Source: Xanthoparmelia taractica (Eukaryota > Ascomycota > Lecanoromycetes > Lecanorales > Parmeliaceae). Taken from it: a stretch of DNA of 56,574 bases. How positions within the stretch are numbered: position 1 is the first letter of the stretch; each line of letters begins with the position of its first letter. The notes beneath the pieces were generated by a model, which searched no databases, was not told the DNA's origin, and saw only the letters and a list, made by a program, of their open reading frames with translations. The stretch spans positions 1 through 56,574 of the forward strand of contig JANQBS010000249.1 in assembly GCA_033085395.1 (NCBI GenBank), in the 5' to 3' direction. The position numbers and the translations under genes were made by a program. This document shows, one piece after another, positions 54,119 through 56,574 of the stretch.

Positions 54119-54440
54119 AGTCGAAAAGGTCTGGGATAGTCTGGGATATGGGGTGTCGATACCATATCATAATATGATATGATATTAAGATTATATCATT
54201 TGATTTTTATGAGATAATCTGGGAAACGTGCTAATATCATGAAATAGTCTAAGAAATTTCTAATATATGTAGGGGTATTTTATGTTATATATAGGGATAT
54301 GGGAAATATACTATATATAGAAGAAGTTACTCTATATAGAATCATGCGAACGTATTCTAGTCATTATTCTAGTTATCACTTCACTTCATTATCACGTTAT
54401 TAAGCTAAGCTCGCTATCGTATTTAATATCGTGTTACAAA
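54119..54440. other. Less-RIPed island, LTR-like
   Basis: Begins with a direct repeat of gtctgggata (54130, 54140) and holds catatcataatatgatatgatatta, a TATA-type ctatatatag (54312) and a pyrimidine-rich ttatcacttcacttcattatc. The layout recalls a solo LTR with promoter. No internal coding sequence is present. Confidence 0.35.
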
Positions 54441-55242
54441 AGATCTTCGCAATTATCTAGAACTTAATAAGTTATTTCTATTACTATTAGTATATTTAAT
54501 TTATTTAATTATTAAAAGAATTGCTAGCACGCTAATTATAATAGTAATCTACTATCTATTCTACGATAGTAAATTTTTCTCTTCTTCGTATCATGAAAAA
54601 AATTTACGATTGTTCTTTATAATTATATATTCTTAGTTATTAAAATTATACGCTTCGTATAAATAATATAAAGATTAATATCTTTAAATATATGATAAAG
54701 AAAAGCTTTCGCCGATTTATAAATAATCTTAATAATCGATTTAGAAAAACGTATCTTCTTTATATATATTATCGCGATCTCTCTTATTACTCGTGAAAAG
54801 AAGAGCTTAAAAATTATTAAATCGAATCTTCTCTAATAGCGACGAATTTTATATAAAGTAATAGCTATAATTTATTAATAAAATAGAATAAATAGATTCG
54901 AGATTAGACTTACTTTTAGCTTTTTATCTACGTTTTCGAATATTATTACTTAATAGTTCTTACGCTAATCTACTTTTCTTAATTAATCTTAATAATTAAA
55001 TACTTAAAGACTACATAGAAATAATTAATTATACTTAAGATTATCTAATATTAGCTACGTGTATTATAATTTCTTTAGTCTTTTCTTTGTTCTTATATGC
55101 TATCGCTTACTCGCATATTAGCTTTATACTTAGTATTTTATTTATAGATTTAATATATCTGCTTCAAAATATTATCTCGCGTAGTAATTCTTTTACGAGT
55201 TATAGCTTACTTTATTAGATAGATAGATAATAAGATAAATAG

Positions 55243-55294
55243 TAGAAGAATAATAAATATTAGAAGAATAATAAATATTAGAAGAATAATAAAT
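55243..55294. repeat. 18-bp tandem repeat, about three copies
   Basis: Unit tagaagaataataaatat at 55243, 55261 and 55279 (last copy changed at its end), preceded by a short (gata)n run at 55217-55230. Purine-rich, within RIPed DNA. Confidence 0.85.
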
Positions 55295-56574
55295 AATAGA
55301 AGAAAGAGTAGAAAGAAAATAAAAGTACACGATAAATATATCTTAGAAAACGTGATATTATAGATAAAATCAATATTATTTATTAATGCTTTTAGATATC
55401 TATCGTAATAACATTAGAATTAATTTATTTTTTAATCGAAAAGCGAGAGAAGAATACTCTTATTATAAATATTAAGATTTTATAAGAATAAATTTATCTT
55501 ATAATTAATTCTAGTAATTATTCTAGTAATTATCTAAGCGTATTAAAATTTTATCGATTTAAACGCTAATACGTAGAAATCTTAATAATCTTTTTATATT
55601 AAATAAATAGTAGAAATTAATATCTAAATAATTCTCCTCTTAAACTTTCTTCATAAATAATTCTTATTTATTATATTTTTTTTTCGTTCTAATATTTGAG
55701 TCGCGTTTCTATTATTAATATAATTAAAGATACTTAATATATTTCTATTCTAATAGAGAGTATATAATTAATAATTCTTAGCTAAATCGTAATTTATAGA
55801 GTATCGATCTTATAGAAGTAATTACTTTTTTTATCTTTATATTTCTTTATTAATTTTTTTTTAGCTATTAAAAAAGAAGAATAATTAGGTTCTTAAACGT
55901 ACTTTTCGCTCTTTAATATAGAGTTCGATAATCTCGAGTTTAAGATTTTACGTTATAATGTAATTAAGTAATTTAAAGATAATTAATTAAAGCGTAAAGT
56001 CGTTTAAGATCTTAGCGAAAATCTTAATATTAAACGCTTAAGAATAAGACTTAATATTTTTATCTTTAAGAAAAAGAAATTAAAACGTGTAAAGAAAGCT
56101 AATAACGTCGCTAAGAATTATTATATTCGTATTTATAAAAAAATTAGCGAATTCGCGATTACTTTAAATTTATAGCGAGAAATACGTATTAAAATTCTTC
56201 GCTAGTAAGAAATCGACTTTAGATAATATTTACTTATCTTTATAATTATTATTTTAGTTATTAATTCTTTTAAGCTAATACTTAGAATAGAATTATATAA
56301 GGCGTATATAATAATATTGTTACTCGATATCTTCGGCTCTAGATTTATTCTAAAATAATAGTTTATATTAATAAAAATAATAATTTATTATAAAAAGATA
56401 TAAAAGATAAGAAAGTAGAGTAAAATGTATAATTATTTTTAATAAAAAAGTATTTATTTTAATTATATAATAGTCGAGATCTTTTTAACTATTAAAAAGA
56501 GAGATAATATTCTAGATCGTAAGCGCTACGATCTATTAAAACTCGAAAAGAATAATTAATTATTAGATATTAAG

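Larger units (their letters stand above)
53420..56574. repeat. RIP-degraded AT-rich block (right)
   Basis: From about 53510 to the end, CA/TG nearly vanish while CpG persists, as in the left block. No ORFs. Likely old repeats inactivated by RIP. The gene island is therefore bounded on both sides, typical of fungal AT-isochore genomes. Confidence 0.85.

Noticed and set aside
55200..55330. CRISPR-like regular repeats
   Set aside because: The repeats are contiguous 18-mers without spacers in a eukaryotic genome; simple tandem repeat.

Overview
The window looks like part of a filamentous ascomycete (Pezizomycotina) genome. Genes carry short introns of about 50-120 bp with GTANGT-type donors and CTRAC-like branch sites. 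The families present are typically fungal: SAT4/Pth11-type membrane protein, CFEM, AA11 LPMO, DUF7924, a HeLo-like/ubiquitin-like protein, LaeA-type methyltransferase and fungal S41 peptidase. Two very AT-rich blocks (about 1-6600 and 53420-56574) almost lack CpA/TpG but keep CpG, which is the footprint of repeat-induced point mutation (RIP). They flank a gene island of normal composition. I cannot name the species.

Layout. Left RIP block with small spared islands, a 4 x 19 bp repeat and a minisatellite of about 90 bp period. Then an F-box protein (-); a membrane/coiled-coil small protein (-, 2 exons); a secreted S41-type peptidase broken by two in-frame stops (+); a DUF7924 protein (-, 3 exons); a C2H2-like zinc-finger protein (+, 3 exons); a nuclear-looking acidic protein (+); a Pro/Tyr repeat protein (-); a CxxC...CxxC protein (+); a HeLo-like N-terminus/ubiquitin-like C-terminus protein (+); a Ulp1-type cysteine protease with the catalytic Asp replaced by Asn (-); a small secreted Cys protein (-); and an AA11 LPMO (+). 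From 33.9 to 40.6 kb lie a SAT4-type seven-helix protein with a decayed CFEM exon upstream (-), an MFS transporter (+, 5 exons), a SAM methyltransferase (+, 5 exons) and a small two-exon gene overlapping its 3' end (-).

A 1839-bp pogo/Fot1-type DNA transposon with perfect 48-bp TIRs but a RIP-destroyed transposase sits at 40987-42825, less than 60 bp from the start of a decayed 2OG-Fe(II) oxygenase gene. The last segment, 46.4-53.4 kb, holds a LanC-like protein, a Nudix hydrolase, a nucleotidyltransferase + APH-type kinase fusion and a tandem P-loop (thymidylate-kinase-like) protein. It is the most interesting functional neighbourhood: four enzymes for phosphoryl, nucleotide and thioether-type chemistry side by side, two of them now damaged.

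A recurring feature is single nonsense codons readable as CAA/CAG to TAA/TAG (CpA to TpA, the RIP dinucleotide) in otherwise intact genes. It suggests RIP or RIP leakage has reached into the gene island. Exon models were assembled by hand from splice signals, reading-frame phase and remembered family sequences; no alignment or RNA evidence was available.
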